Shown: one piece after another, positions 1 to 7,232 of the stretch
Layout: every line of letters starts with the position of its first letter
How positions within the stretch are numbered: the first letter of the stretch is position 1
NCBI GenBank assembly: GCA_902624095.1
Contig: CACNWB010000006.1
Span: 1 to 64,000, forward strand
DNA from: an uncultured PS1 clade bacterium
Lineage (GTDB): Bacteria; Pseudomonadota; Alphaproteobacteria; RS24
Direction: 5' to 3'
Length of the DNA: 64,000 nt
Translations under genes and position numbers: made by a program
The notes under the pieces: model-generated
Database searches by the model: none
Told to the model about the DNA's origin: nothing
The model's input: the letters and a program-made list of their open reading frames with translations, nothing else

Positions 1-316
1 CGTGAAAATGCCCCGGACAGCGCACCGCACATGATTTTGCAAGCGCGCGATACCAGCTCGTTTCAATCTCATAAAGGCGCATATTGCCGCCGGTTTCCCG
101 GCTCACTGGATCCTTCGCCGGGCATTTCGCAATGATTGTCGCCGGAGCCTTTACAGCGACCTCCGACCAATCAAGATGCAGCCGAAAACTGTCGCCGACC
201 TGACCAGTGCCGACAGGCGCAAACTCTATCGCCCGAAGCGCACCTGCTGGATGGCCCAGCACACCGGCCAGCCAATCGGGTTCAAATTTCCCTGGGTGGT
301 CGAAAAACCCACTCAA
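1..316 (-). CDS. Phosphotransferase (APH-like) family protein, N-terminal part, cut by window edge
   Basis: Only about the first 105 codons are visible; the gene runs off the left edge. The reading frame stays open from a TTG codon that overlaps the TGA stop of the upstream DUF7064 gene (TTGA), with an in-frame stop four codons further upstream, so TTG is the likely start. The translation contains IEFAPVGTGQVGDSFRL, then a strand with IIAKCPAKDPVSR and a segment GGNMRLYEIETSWYRALA. This matches the N-lobe of aminoglycoside-phosphotransferase-like small-molecule kinases: the glycine-rich nucleotide loop, a lysine strand and the RxxxxEVxFYxxL helix. The catalytic HxD loop lies outside the window. 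Context as the last gene of a fatty-acid or terpenoid-type catabolic operon suggests a lipid-like substrate, but that is inference. Confidence 0.7.
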   Translation of the reverse strand, partial: MSGFFDHPGKFEPDWLAGVLGHPAGALRAIEFAPVGTGQVGDSFRLHLDWSEVAVKAPATIIAKCPAKDPVSRETGGNMRLYEIETSWYRALAKSCAVRCPGHFH

Positions 317-1428
317 GACAGAATTCCGTCAAGCAGGGCTTCAAAACCGCTGGGCGTGTGCGGGCCGATAAATAATTGTTCGGCTACGCCGCGCCCTTCA
401 TGGGTTCCGGCTTGCGTTTCCAAACTGGCTGTGACAGGCGCCTGCACATGCAGAAAATGCATCATGCCCTGTCGCAAGCTAGCTTCGGCATCGTCGAGAT
501 TAACACTGTCAAAAGCGGTTTTTGCCGCGCCCTGATTTTTGCCATGACCCCATTCAGGATGGGTGTAGCCCAATCCTTGCATGTAAAAAAATGGCGTGTG
601 CGTTTGCATGCGAACTTGGGCTTGCGCGCCATCGGGCGCCGTCAGGTCAAGCTCTAACCCTGCTACACGGCGCGTGCCATCATGATAGCGCACGTTGAGG
701 CCGAACCGGTCAAAATGACGGGCAGTGCCGGATTTCAGCTCTTGCAGCACCGCGCGGCGGTTCCACGCCACACCGTCACCATCATCATTGGTGTGACAAA
801 ATAAAACATGGTTTTCGAAATTTATCGGCGTCCATAGCCAGTAAAATTGCGGCGCCATTTCGGGAACGCCGCTTTGCGGGTCCTTCTCGCCCACCGGCCG
901 GATGCCCCAGCTCCTGTCGCGCGTGCCGTACCAGCCAGTGACCTTATGCGTGGTACCGTTGAAACCGATCTCGCCCTGCCAGCTAACATTTTGCGTTGCC
1001 CGTGTGTAATCCATAAATAGGCGCGGCCCGTTGTGGCGCGTAAAGCGCGGCTCTTCCACCGCCGCATGGCGTGCCGTGGCTTCGAGACTGGCAGTAATTC
1101 CATTTTCGGGATCATCAATGCTCACACGCACGCGGGAGAGTGGCTCGATAATTTCGATGCACACCGGCCCGACTACCAAATCCAGCCGGTCGCCCAGCAT
1201 GTGTTTGGACCCGCGTAAATTATGTTGCTTGCCATCAACTGTCAGACAGAAGCTCGCATCCATAATATTCAGTTGCGGATAGACACCCAGCGCCGCGGCA
1301 AAAAACACCGACCCATCGGCGGAGTATCCGTTGAAAAAGAACCGGTCGTAAAAATTCCGCTCGCCGGAGGCCAAGGCCATCGGCTCCGGTGTCTGGTGAA
1401 GCGGATAATCGTCAGCGGGCGTTAGCAT
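313..1428 (-). CDS. DUF7064/CrtC-AttH superfamily-like protein
   Basis: A 371-residue soluble protein with no signal peptide. It reads as a two-part lipocalin-like beta protein of the type found with phosphotransferases and SDR enzymes in lipid and terpenoid catabolic clusters. Visible hallmarks are YDRFFFNGYSADGSVFF near residue 25, and a GWYGTRDRSWGIRP segment in the middle, the R-D-x-S-W-G-x-R signature of the CrtC/AttH-like superfamily. I start it at ATG 1428, seven bases after the SDR stop; the longer frame would overlap the SDR gene. Biochemical activity is unknown. By superfamily it could be a hydratase or binding protein for hydrophobic substrates. Confidence 0.72.
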   Translation of the reverse strand: MLTPADDYPLHQTPEPMALASGERNFYDRFFFNGYSADGSVFFAAALGVYPQLNIMDASFCLTVDGKQHNLRGSKHMLGDRLDLVVGPVCIEIIEPLSRVRVSIDDPENGITASLEATARHAAVEEPRFTRHNGPRLFMDYTRATQNVSWQGEIGFNGTTHKVTGWYGTRDRSWGIRPVGEKDPQSGVPEMAPQFYWLWTPINFENHVLFCHTNDDGDGVAWNRRAVLQELKSGTARHFDRFGLNVRYHDGTRRVAGLELDLTAPDGAQAQVRMQTHTPFFYMQGLGYTHPEWGHGKNQGAAKTAFDSVNLDDAEASLRQGMMHFLHVQAPVTASLETQAGTHEGRGVAEQLFIGPHTPSGFEALLDGILS

Positions 1429-1435
1429 CGCTGGC

Positions 1436-2203
1436 TCACATTGCCGAGATGCCGCCATCGATCTTAATTTCGGAGCCGGTGACGAATTTTGACTCATCGC
1501 TCGCCAGAAACAAAACCGCATAGGCAACATCATCCGGATCGCCGATTGTTTTCAGCGGCACCTGCCGCGCCAGTTTATTGCGCAACTCTTCGCGGCCAAT
1601 ATGTTCGGCCATCGGATCGAGAATTGGCGTGTCGATGAAGGTCGGGTGGATCGAATTGGAACGAATTTGATAGCCGCGATTGGCGCAGTGCAGCGCCACG
1701 GACTTCGACAATAGCCAGACACCTGCCTTGGCCGAGTTATAGGCCGCCATATTGTGCCCGGCAATCAGGCCCGCAATAGAGGAAATATTGATGATTGAGC
1801 CGGGTGCGTGGTCGCGCATTAGCGGAATGGCGTATTTGCAGCCCAGAAACACGCTGTCGGTGTCAACCTCATGCACGCGCTTCCATGTTTCGAAATCGGT
1901 ATCCTCAATCGTCGAGCCGCCGCCAATGCCAGCATTGTTGAGCAAAATATTAAGCCCGCCCATGTCTTCATGCGCGGCGCCCAAAGCCTCTTGCCATTGC
2001 GCCTCGTTTGTGACATCCAGCCTATAGGCGAATCCCTGCCCAGGATAAAGCGCATTAATTTCATCGGCTACAGCCCTGGCGCCATCGGCATTGACGTCCG
2101 AAACGGCGACCTTGGCGCCCTCTTTGGCCAGCATTAGTGAGGATGCTCGGCCCAGCCCGGAAGCCCCTCCGGTTACAAAAGCCATTTTTCCGGCTACTCG
2201 CAT
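1436..2203 (-). CDS. Short-chain dehydrogenase/reductase (SDR)
   Basis: A 255-residue classical SDR that oxidises or reduces a hydroxyl/keto substrate with NAD(P). The cofactor loop is TGGASGLG at residues 11-18, the NNAG motif is near residue 89, the catalytic Ser lies in NISSIAG, and the YNSAK catalytic Tyr-Lys pair is near residue 155. Aspartate at the end of the second strand (VAVSDVNAD) favours NAD over NADP. The C-terminus has the usual FVTGSEIKIDGG. The start has a good GGAG ribosome-binding site. It lies between an enoyl-CoA hydratase and a DUF7064 gene with short gaps, so it probably acts on the same acyl or alicyclic substrate. The exact substrate cannot be read from sequence. Confidence 0.9.
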   Translation of the reverse strand: MRVAGKMAFVTGGASGLGRASSLMLAKEGAKVAVSDVNADGARAVADEINALYPGQGFAYRLDVTNEAQWQEALGAAHEDMGGLNILLNNAGIGGGSTIEDTDFETWKRVHEVDTDSVFLGCKYAIPLMRDHAPGSIINISSIAGLIAGHNMAAYNSAKAGVWLLSKSVALHCANRGYQIRSNSIHPTFIDTPILDPMAEHIGREELRNKLARQVPLKTIGDPDDVAYAVLFLASDESKFVTGSEIKIDGGISAM

Positions 2204-2228
2204 ATCTCTGTCTCCTTTTCAGATAATA

Positions 2229-3011
2229 TTATTCCGACCGATCAAAAAATTTGCGAATTGCGGACTTGTTTTCTTCCGATCCGGCAAGCAGAGCATATTG
2301 CTCGCGATCCATGAAGGACGCCGCGTAGTTGAGGGCGTGGGCATGCGCATTAATCGCCTGCTTTGTCATGCGCACTGGCAGGGGCGGCAAGTCGGCCACT
2401 TTTGCGGCTAGCTCTCCGGCAACCTGCAAGCTGGCGCCGGGCGCGGCCAGCCGATCAACTAGCCCCCAGTTAAACGCCGTCGCAGCGGGCACATCTTCGC
2501 CCAATATGATAATTTCCTTGGCCCGCGCCGGGCCCACCAGCGCGGTAATGCGTGGATTGGCCTGCCAGCTCATATTGATGCCGAGCGGCACCTCCGGCAG
2601 GCGCAGGGCGGCATTGTCTGCACATACGCGCCAATCGCAAGCCACCGCCAGAGCCAGCCCTCCGCCCAGACAATAGCCTTCAATGGCAGCGATCGTTACC
2701 TGCTCGAGCGCCTCCCAGGCCGCGCACATGTCTGGGCCTAGCAACAAGGCCTGCCGCTGGCTCAATTTGTCAAGATGGTCGGTGCGCATATCGGGGTCTT
2801 TCAAATCCGCACCGGCACTGAAAACGGGCTCACCGGTGAGCATCACGACATGTGTTTCAATGTCCGATTTCAGCCACAGGGCCACATCGCGCAAACCCCG
2901 CATAATTTCAGCCGACAGCGCATTGCGTCTGTCTGCGCGGGCCAGTGTGACCGTGGCGCGGGTATCTGAACGCTCGAGCGTCAGGCCGTCGGGCAAAGCC
3001 GGCAGTTGCAT
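2229..3011 (-). CDS. Enoyl-CoA hydratase/isomerase family protein
   Basis: A 260-residue crotonase-fold protein. The start ATG at 3011 is preceded by a strong GGGGAGGG Shine-Dalgarno; the longer frame adds 17 residues with no support. The oxyanion-hole segments are present: RRNALSAEIM near residue 28 followed by FSAGADLKDPD, and IAAIEGYCLGGGLALAVACDWRVCADNA in the middle (written here in parts: AAIEGYCLGGG, LALACDW-type helix). The position corresponding to the second catalytic Glu carries LPEVPLGI, so one acid is retained. It heads the operon with the SDR, DUF7064 and phosphotransferase genes and likely hydrates an enoyl-CoA in that pathway. Confidence 0.88.
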   Translation of the reverse strand: MQLPALPDGLTLERSDTRATVTLARADRRNALSAEIMRGLRDVALWLKSDIETHVVMLTGEPVFSAGADLKDPDMRTDHLDKLSQRQALLLGPDMCAAWEALEQVTIAAIEGYCLGGGLALAVACDWRVCADNAALRLPEVPLGINMSWQANPRITALVGPARAKEIIILGEDVPAATAFNWGLVDRLAAPGASLQVAGELAAKVADLPPLPVRMTKQAINAHAHALNYAASFMDREQYALLAGSEENKSAIRKFFDRSE

Positions 3012-3100
3012 ATGTTCCCTCCCCAGATGGCTTGAGCCTATCATGGCTGACGGGCGACGCAAGCCCGTGTCTGAGGCACTTGGGCCCGAACGGCCCTAAC

Positions 3101-3127
3101 AAAAAAGGCGGATTCCAGAGCCCGCCC
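3101..3127 (-). terminator. Rho-independent terminator of the YCF48 gene
   Basis: On the minus strand, downstream of the YCF48-like stop, the arms GGCGG (3122-3126) and CCGCC (3107-3111) flank a short loop and are followed by six T residues (3101-3106). It separates the envelope cluster from the catabolic operon beyond. Confidence 0.7.
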
Positions 3128-3178
3128 CTGACAATAATTATGCCTGATTAACGACAGAAGCGATGCTTACCGGACAGC

Positions 3179-4147
3179 TTAATTGGAAAACGTATGTGGC
3201 AGCACACCAGGGTCGCCATAGAGCAGAACTTCGTTGTCCGACTTGCTGGACACAGTTGCAAAACTCAAACGGTCGGAACGCACACTGGCGTCGAAGGTGC
3301 GGCCGTTATCTTTAGAAACCAGCACCAACCCCGACAAGCCGGTCAGCACAATTGTACCATCGGCGAGCTGGGTACCACCGGAGATAGACCGGTCGGTATT
3401 GGTTTCAGAACGCACCCAGCTCCGCCCGCCATCGCGCGATACGTAAGCGTTTCCGCGCATGCCCCAAATTAGAAGATTATTATTGGTCAACGCCATGCCG
3501 CCCCAGAATGAGCCTTCATAGGCTGTCTGAATGCCTGCAAATGTGCGGCCACCGTCTTTTGATTTGTAAATCATGCCAAATTCAGCAGGAATATACAAAC
3601 TTCCAGCGGCATCTGTGAACAGGCCGTTTAGGTGGTAGTCGTCATAAGCGTCTTTGATAAGTGGACGCTGCGCCCATGTTTCGCCGCCATCTTTAGTTTC
3701 CATGACGGTAGAAAACGCCCCCACCGCAAGGCCAAAAGTGGCGCTGGCAAACTGTATACCGAACAACGGATTTTCGCCACGCCGCTCAATATATTTTAGC
3801 GACCAGCTTTCGCCGCCGTCTACGGTTTTCAAAATTGTCGCATCATGGCCAACGGCAAAGCCGGTCTTTTCGTCGAGAAAGGTAATGGCAGTGATAGTGT
3901 TACGTGTCGGCACATTTTGCGCTTGCACCCAGCTTTCACCGCTATCGTCTGAATATATAATGTGACCGAACTCGCCGACTGCGACTAGGCGGTCACCTAT
4001 TTCGGCCACATCAAGGATTAACGCCTTAGTGGCCATGGAACTTGGGTTGGCGTATTCATATGGCTCAACCGCCTGCGCATGTATTTGCGGCGCGAGCGCG
4101 CTGAAAACGCCGAAAAGGGCTGCTATCAGCATGTTCCATTTCATCAT
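3179..4147 (-). CDS. YCF48/Hcf136-like beta-propeller protein, exported
   Basis: About 322 residues when started at ATG 4147 (GGGAG just upstream; the next codon is also ATG). An N-terminal signal peptide (MKWNMLIAALFGVFSALAP, cleavage after HAQA) sends it to the periplasm. The mature part has repeated blades ending in DxGxSW or DGGxTW (SDDSGESWVQ, TVDGGESWSL, TKDGGETWAQ, SKDGGRTF, SRDGGRSWVR, SKDNGRTF), the signature of the BNR/YCF48 seven-bladed propeller. In many proteobacteria this family sits with DUF1302, DUF1329 and an RND exporter, thought to handle hydrophobic compounds at the envelope. Here it ends the DUF1302-DUF1329-DUF1329 series and the RND gene is absent. Confidence 0.88.
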   Translation of the reverse strand: MMKWNMLIAALFGVFSALAPQIHAQAVEPYEYANPSSMATKALILDVAEIGDRLVAVGEFGHIIYSDDSGESWVQAQNVPTRNTITAITFLDEKTGFAVGHDATILKTVDGGESWSLKYIERRGENPLFGIQFASATFGLAVGAFSTVMETKDGGETWAQRPLIKDAYDDYHLNGLFTDAAGSLYIPAEFGMIYKSKDGGRTFAGIQTAYEGSFWGGMALTNNNLLIWGMRGNAYVSRDGGRSWVRSETNTDRSISGGTQLADGTIVLTGLSGLVLVSKDNGRTFDASVRSDRLSFATVSSKSDNEVLLYGDPGVLPHTFSN

Positions 4148-4285
4148 GTGTCTCCCATTGCGGTGGAGAAAACCCCACACTTCTGGCGCGATAATATGAT
4201 TAGCGGCGCGCCCTGACAAGCAGCAAATTCACGCAAACGCAATTTATGTACATACGGTTTCGGCGTGTCTTGCAGATTTTGCTCA

Positions 4286-5665
4286 CTAGCGGCCAAGGCG
4301 GCGAATATTGCCTGGGGTGTAGCGCCTGGGGTCAAGGTGCCCCGCATCAAAATTCACCGGAACCTCGGGGTTACCCGTTCCGACCAGATATCTGCCGACA
4401 ATAAGGTCATATATTGTCGCGCCGTTGCCCCAGCAAACTGGCACATCATACCTAGTGGTTGCATCAAGTTCTTGGACTCTCCACAACTCCTGACGCCCGT
4501 CGTATATCTCAGTGGCCAAAATTTGGTTCACATCCTCATCTATATAAAATATTCGCTTCGCGTATATATGCCTGAAGTTTTCTTTTTTTGTTCCTTGTAT
4601 CTCCCAAACACGGTGGCGCTCATAACGCAATTTCGATTGATCTAAGTGCTTGGGACCAACCAGATCTTCGTGAGGAATAGTGGCCCGTTCATAATTATTA
4701 TACGAAACAAACTTTTCGCTCCGGCCGAGCACCGTCCAATTGAAGCGGTCGGGTGCCCCATTAAAGCCACCAAAGCTATCCGAAGTTGTTATGCCGTCAG
4801 AATTAGTTCCTGGATTGTCATAAGCAATTGTTGGTGCACGCCTCACTCTTCTTGTGCCTGGACTATATGTCCAGGCGCGGCGAGCTTCGACGGCCATATT
4901 CAGTGACTCTTGAACAAGAACGACATATCCGGCTCGCCTCGGCGGAGCTTTCACTTGCAATAAAAACAAAATCGATATGTTTTCTAAATCTTCAGCAGAA
5001 GTGAATTGGGGATTTGACCAACGAAGAATAGCATCCTGAAGAGTTGTAACCTTGTAGAAATCACCATTTTGATTCACTGGAACCGCAAAAGCTTGACTTT
5101 GCACCTTAAAATCTCTGTATCGAAGTGTGTGATTCCAAACTATCTCTAGTGCATTGTTTGGTATCGGAAATGGAGATGACATAATAGCTCGTGCTACACC
5201 GTTCCCATCTGCCACCAACTCACCTACTACTGCGTTTCGGCGCGCGGCCTCATAAACGTATTCTGGTTGCCCACAACTGCGCCGCGTTGGGTAAACATTC
5301 ATAAAATAGCTTTCATGGCGTTCCATCAAGGCCCGCTGACCGCGAGTGATGTAGGTGTCATACTCGTCGGCATTTTCGGCGCTCACCGTAAATAGAACTT
5401 TGTCGTTAGAAAATGGGTCGGGCAAGTGTTTGCCTTTTTCATAGCCAATACCATCTGGTGGGCTGGTCAGGCCGCCCGTCCAAGCCGGTATAGTGCCATC
5501 GACATTACCCGCGCGCTCCGAGCCCAGTGGGGTTAGATCAGCGTCGAGGCGCGCCTGTTGTTCTTCGGGAACCAGCGCAAGTGCGGGCCCCGCAAAAAAC
5601 AGAACACCAGCCATGGCGGCACGACTTGGCAGTAACCTGAAAAATATGGCGGCTGTGTCAAACAT
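4286..5665 (-). CDS. DUF1329 family protein, copy A
   Basis: A 459-residue DUF1329 (LolB/LppX-fold-like) protein. I choose ATG 5665 because AGAGGA sits six bases upstream; seven more residues are possible. A hydrophobic N-terminus ending in FAGPALA looks like a signal peptide. The family core is visible: LTPLGSERAGNVDGTIPAW, GYEKGKHLPDPF, the paired segment SPFPIPNNALEIVWNHTLRYRD, YSPGTRRVRRAPTIAYDNP and the C-terminal YTPGNIRRLGR. It is a paralogue of the next gene and clearly divergent from it. Its DNA is noticeably AT-richer than flanking genes, with many A/T-ending codons. Role: periplasmic handling of a hydrophobic cargo together with the DUF1302 protein (inference from family context). 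Confidence 0.9.
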   Translation of the reverse strand: MFDTAAIFFRLLPSRAAMAGVLFFAGPALALVPEEQQARLDADLTPLGSERAGNVDGTIPAWTGGLTSPPDGIGYEKGKHLPDPFSNDKVLFTVSAENADEYDTYITRGQRALMERHESYFMNVYPTRRSCGQPEYVYEAARRNAVVGELVADGNGVARAIMSSPFPIPNNALEIVWNHTLRYRDFKVQSQAFAVPVNQNGDFYKVTTLQDAILRWSNPQFTSAEDLENISILFLLQVKAPPRRAGYVVLVQESLNMAVEARRAWTYSPGTRRVRRAPTIAYDNPGTNSDGITTSDSFGGFNGAPDRFNWTVLGRSEKFVSYNNYERATIPHEDLVGPKHLDQSKLRYERHRVWEIQGTKKENFRHIYAKRIFYIDEDVNQILATEIYDGRQELWRVQELDATTRYDVPVCWGNGATIYDLIVGRYLVGTGNPEVPVNFDAGHLDPRRYTPGNIRRLGR

Positions 5666-5704
5666 GAAAAGTCCTCTGCGTAGCATGTTTGGTGAATTGC
5701 AGGA

Positions 5705-5734
5705 ACTTTAGCCCCAAGGCTGAGGATTTGTAAA
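5705..5734 (-). promoter_or_regulatory. Possible promoter for DUF1329 copy A
   Basis: On the minus strand TTTACA (5729-5734) and TAAAGT (5705-5710) are 18 bases apart, lying between the terminator of copy B and the start of copy A. The match to a sigma-70 promoter is modest, but some promoter is expected here because copy B ends in a strong terminator. Confidence 0.3.
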
Positions 5735-5752
5735 TGAAAAGTCCAAAACAAA

Positions 5753-5781
5753 AAAAGGGCGGGAACAAGGCCCGCCCTTTT
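5753..5781 (-). terminator. Strong Rho-independent terminator after DUF1329 copy B
   Basis: A perfect 11-bp stem (arms 5753-5763 and 5771-5781, core GGGCGGG/CCCGCCC extended by A:T pairs) with a seven-base loop and T-run, about 20 bases past the stop of copy B. The A/T-flanked stem could work on both strands. Confidence 0.85.
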
Positions 5782-5800
5782 CTAAATATACGCGGTTTGA

Positions 5801-7174
5801 TTAACGACCCAGACGACGCACGTTCGCTGGCGTGTAGTAATCCTGCGTTAACCGGTCCAAGCCTGTCACAACATTCGCCGGGCGTTCTGACTTCATACCC
5901 AGACCCAGATAGCGGCCGGCCAGAAGATCCATGGTGAACTCGCCACCCGTGGTCCAGCACGTTTGGGCCTCTGGACGGAAATCGGGCGCCTGGCCAATTT
6001 CCTGAATGCGCCACATTTCGCCACGTCCATCATACATCTCGCCAGCATTCATCTGATTGCTGTCCTCGTCCATGCGCAACACACGCTTGGCATAAATGTG
6101 TCGAGCGCCACCTTTTAGATTGGCTTCGATAACCCATTGCCGACGAAGTTCGTATCGCATGACATCCTGGTTTGGATGACCTGGCTGGAGCAGTTCACTG
6201 TAAGGGGTTAGAACCGCATTATAGTTGTTTTGCTGAGAGAGCTTCTCCTGCTTTCCGACCACAGTCCAGTCATAACGGTCTGGGGCTCCATTGTACCCGT
6301 CATACTGGTCAGAAGTGCCTAAGCCATCACCATTGGTTACCGGATTATCGTAGGCAATGTTCGGCGCGCGACGAACGCGGCGAGTGCCAGGGCTATATGT
6401 CCATGCCTTACGACCCTCTTTAGCCATATTCAAAGTCTCGTGCACTAGAACGACATTACCTGCGCGGCGCGCTGGTGCGGACGTATAGGCAACGAACCAG
6501 ATAGAGATGTTGTTCAGGTCTTCAGCACGTGTAAATTGAGGATTAGACCAATCAAACACCACCTCGTCGCGAGTATCCGTCAGGGTATATTGACCATTAG
6601 CTGTCGGTGCAGCATAGTTGAAATCACGCGCAATGCGCTGCCCACGATAGCGTAGCGTATGGTTCCAAACAATCTCCAGAGCAGATGACGGGATTGGGAA
6701 TGGGGCAGACATGATGGCTTCTGAAACGCCGCTTCCTCCATCAACATTTTTTCCGACTAATGCATTCCGTTTTGCTGCTTTGTATACGAATTCTGGATAT
6801 GTGCAAGAGCGCCGCGACTTATATACGTTCATCTTATACGTATCTGGATAGGTCGCAAACAAAGCTTTCTGACCATCGGTCAGGATTGCATCATATTCTC
6901 CAGCATTAGATGATGTGACCGTATAGGAAGGCTTATCTGAAGCATAGGGATTTGGCAATGAGCCGCCGTCATACCCTGCCAAAAGGCTAGAGCCATCAAT
7001 CGCCTTGCCTGTCCATTCACTTACGCCACTTTTGCTACCGGCTTTTTCTGCACCCATCGGCGTTAGGTCTTTGCCCAGTCGATCGGCGACGTTTTGGGGC
7101 ACTTCCGCCCATGCCGCACCGGCCGCGAGGCTCAGTGTCAGCGCTGTCGTCAAAATTCGGGTTTTCATTTTCAT
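5801..7174 (-). CDS. DUF1329 family protein, copy B
   Basis: A 457-residue exported protein of the same family as copy A. The signal peptide MKMKTRILTTALTLSLAAG ends at AWA before EVPQ. Family blocks are the same: DLTPMGAEKAGSKSG, the SAPFPIPSSALEIVWNHTLRYRG block, YSPGTRRVRRAPNIAYDNP, NGAPDRYDWTVVGKQEK, RHIYAKRVLRMDEDSNQ and YTPANVRRLGR. An AGAAGGG ribosome-binding site precedes two possible ATGs (7174 or 7168). It lies 58 bases after the DUF1302 stop and is likely cotranscribed with it, ending at the strong terminator just downstream. In this family the protein is exported and works beside the DUF1302 outer-membrane protein; its cargo is unknown. Confidence 0.92.
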   Translation of the reverse strand: MKMKTRILTTALTLSLAAGAAWAEVPQNVADRLGKDLTPMGAEKAGSKSGVSEWTGKAIDGSSLLAGYDGGSLPNPYASDKPSYTVTSSNAGEYDAILTDGQKALFATYPDTYKMNVYKSRRSCTYPEFVYKAAKRNALVGKNVDGGSGVSEAIMSAPFPIPSSALEIVWNHTLRYRGQRIARDFNYAAPTANGQYTLTDTRDEVVFDWSNPQFTRAEDLNNISIWFVAYTSAPARRAGNVVLVHETLNMAKEGRKAWTYSPGTRRVRRAPNIAYDNPVTNGDGLGTSDQYDGYNGAPDRYDWTVVGKQEKLSQQNNYNAVLTPYSELLQPGHPNQDVMRYELRRQWVIEANLKGGARHIYAKRVLRMDEDSNQMNAGEMYDGRGEMWRIQEIGQAPDFRPEAQTCWTTGGEFTMDLLAGRYLGLGMKSERPANVVTGLDRLTQDYYTPANVRRLGR

Positions 7175-7196
7175 TTCCCTTCTAAATTAAGTAGAT

Positions 7197-7220
7197 CGGG
7201 GGCAGGCGAGCCCGCCCCCG
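7197..7220 (-). promoter_or_regulatory. GC-rich intercistronic hairpin between DUF1302 and DUF1329 copy B
   Basis: Perfect 7-bp arms (CGGGGGC 7197-7203 and GCCCCCG 7214-7220) around a 10-base loop, in the short gap between the two genes. No T-run follows on the minus strand, so it is more likely an mRNA-stabilising or processing hairpin than a terminator. Confidence 0.5.
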
Positions 7221-7232
7221 AGATGACACTGA

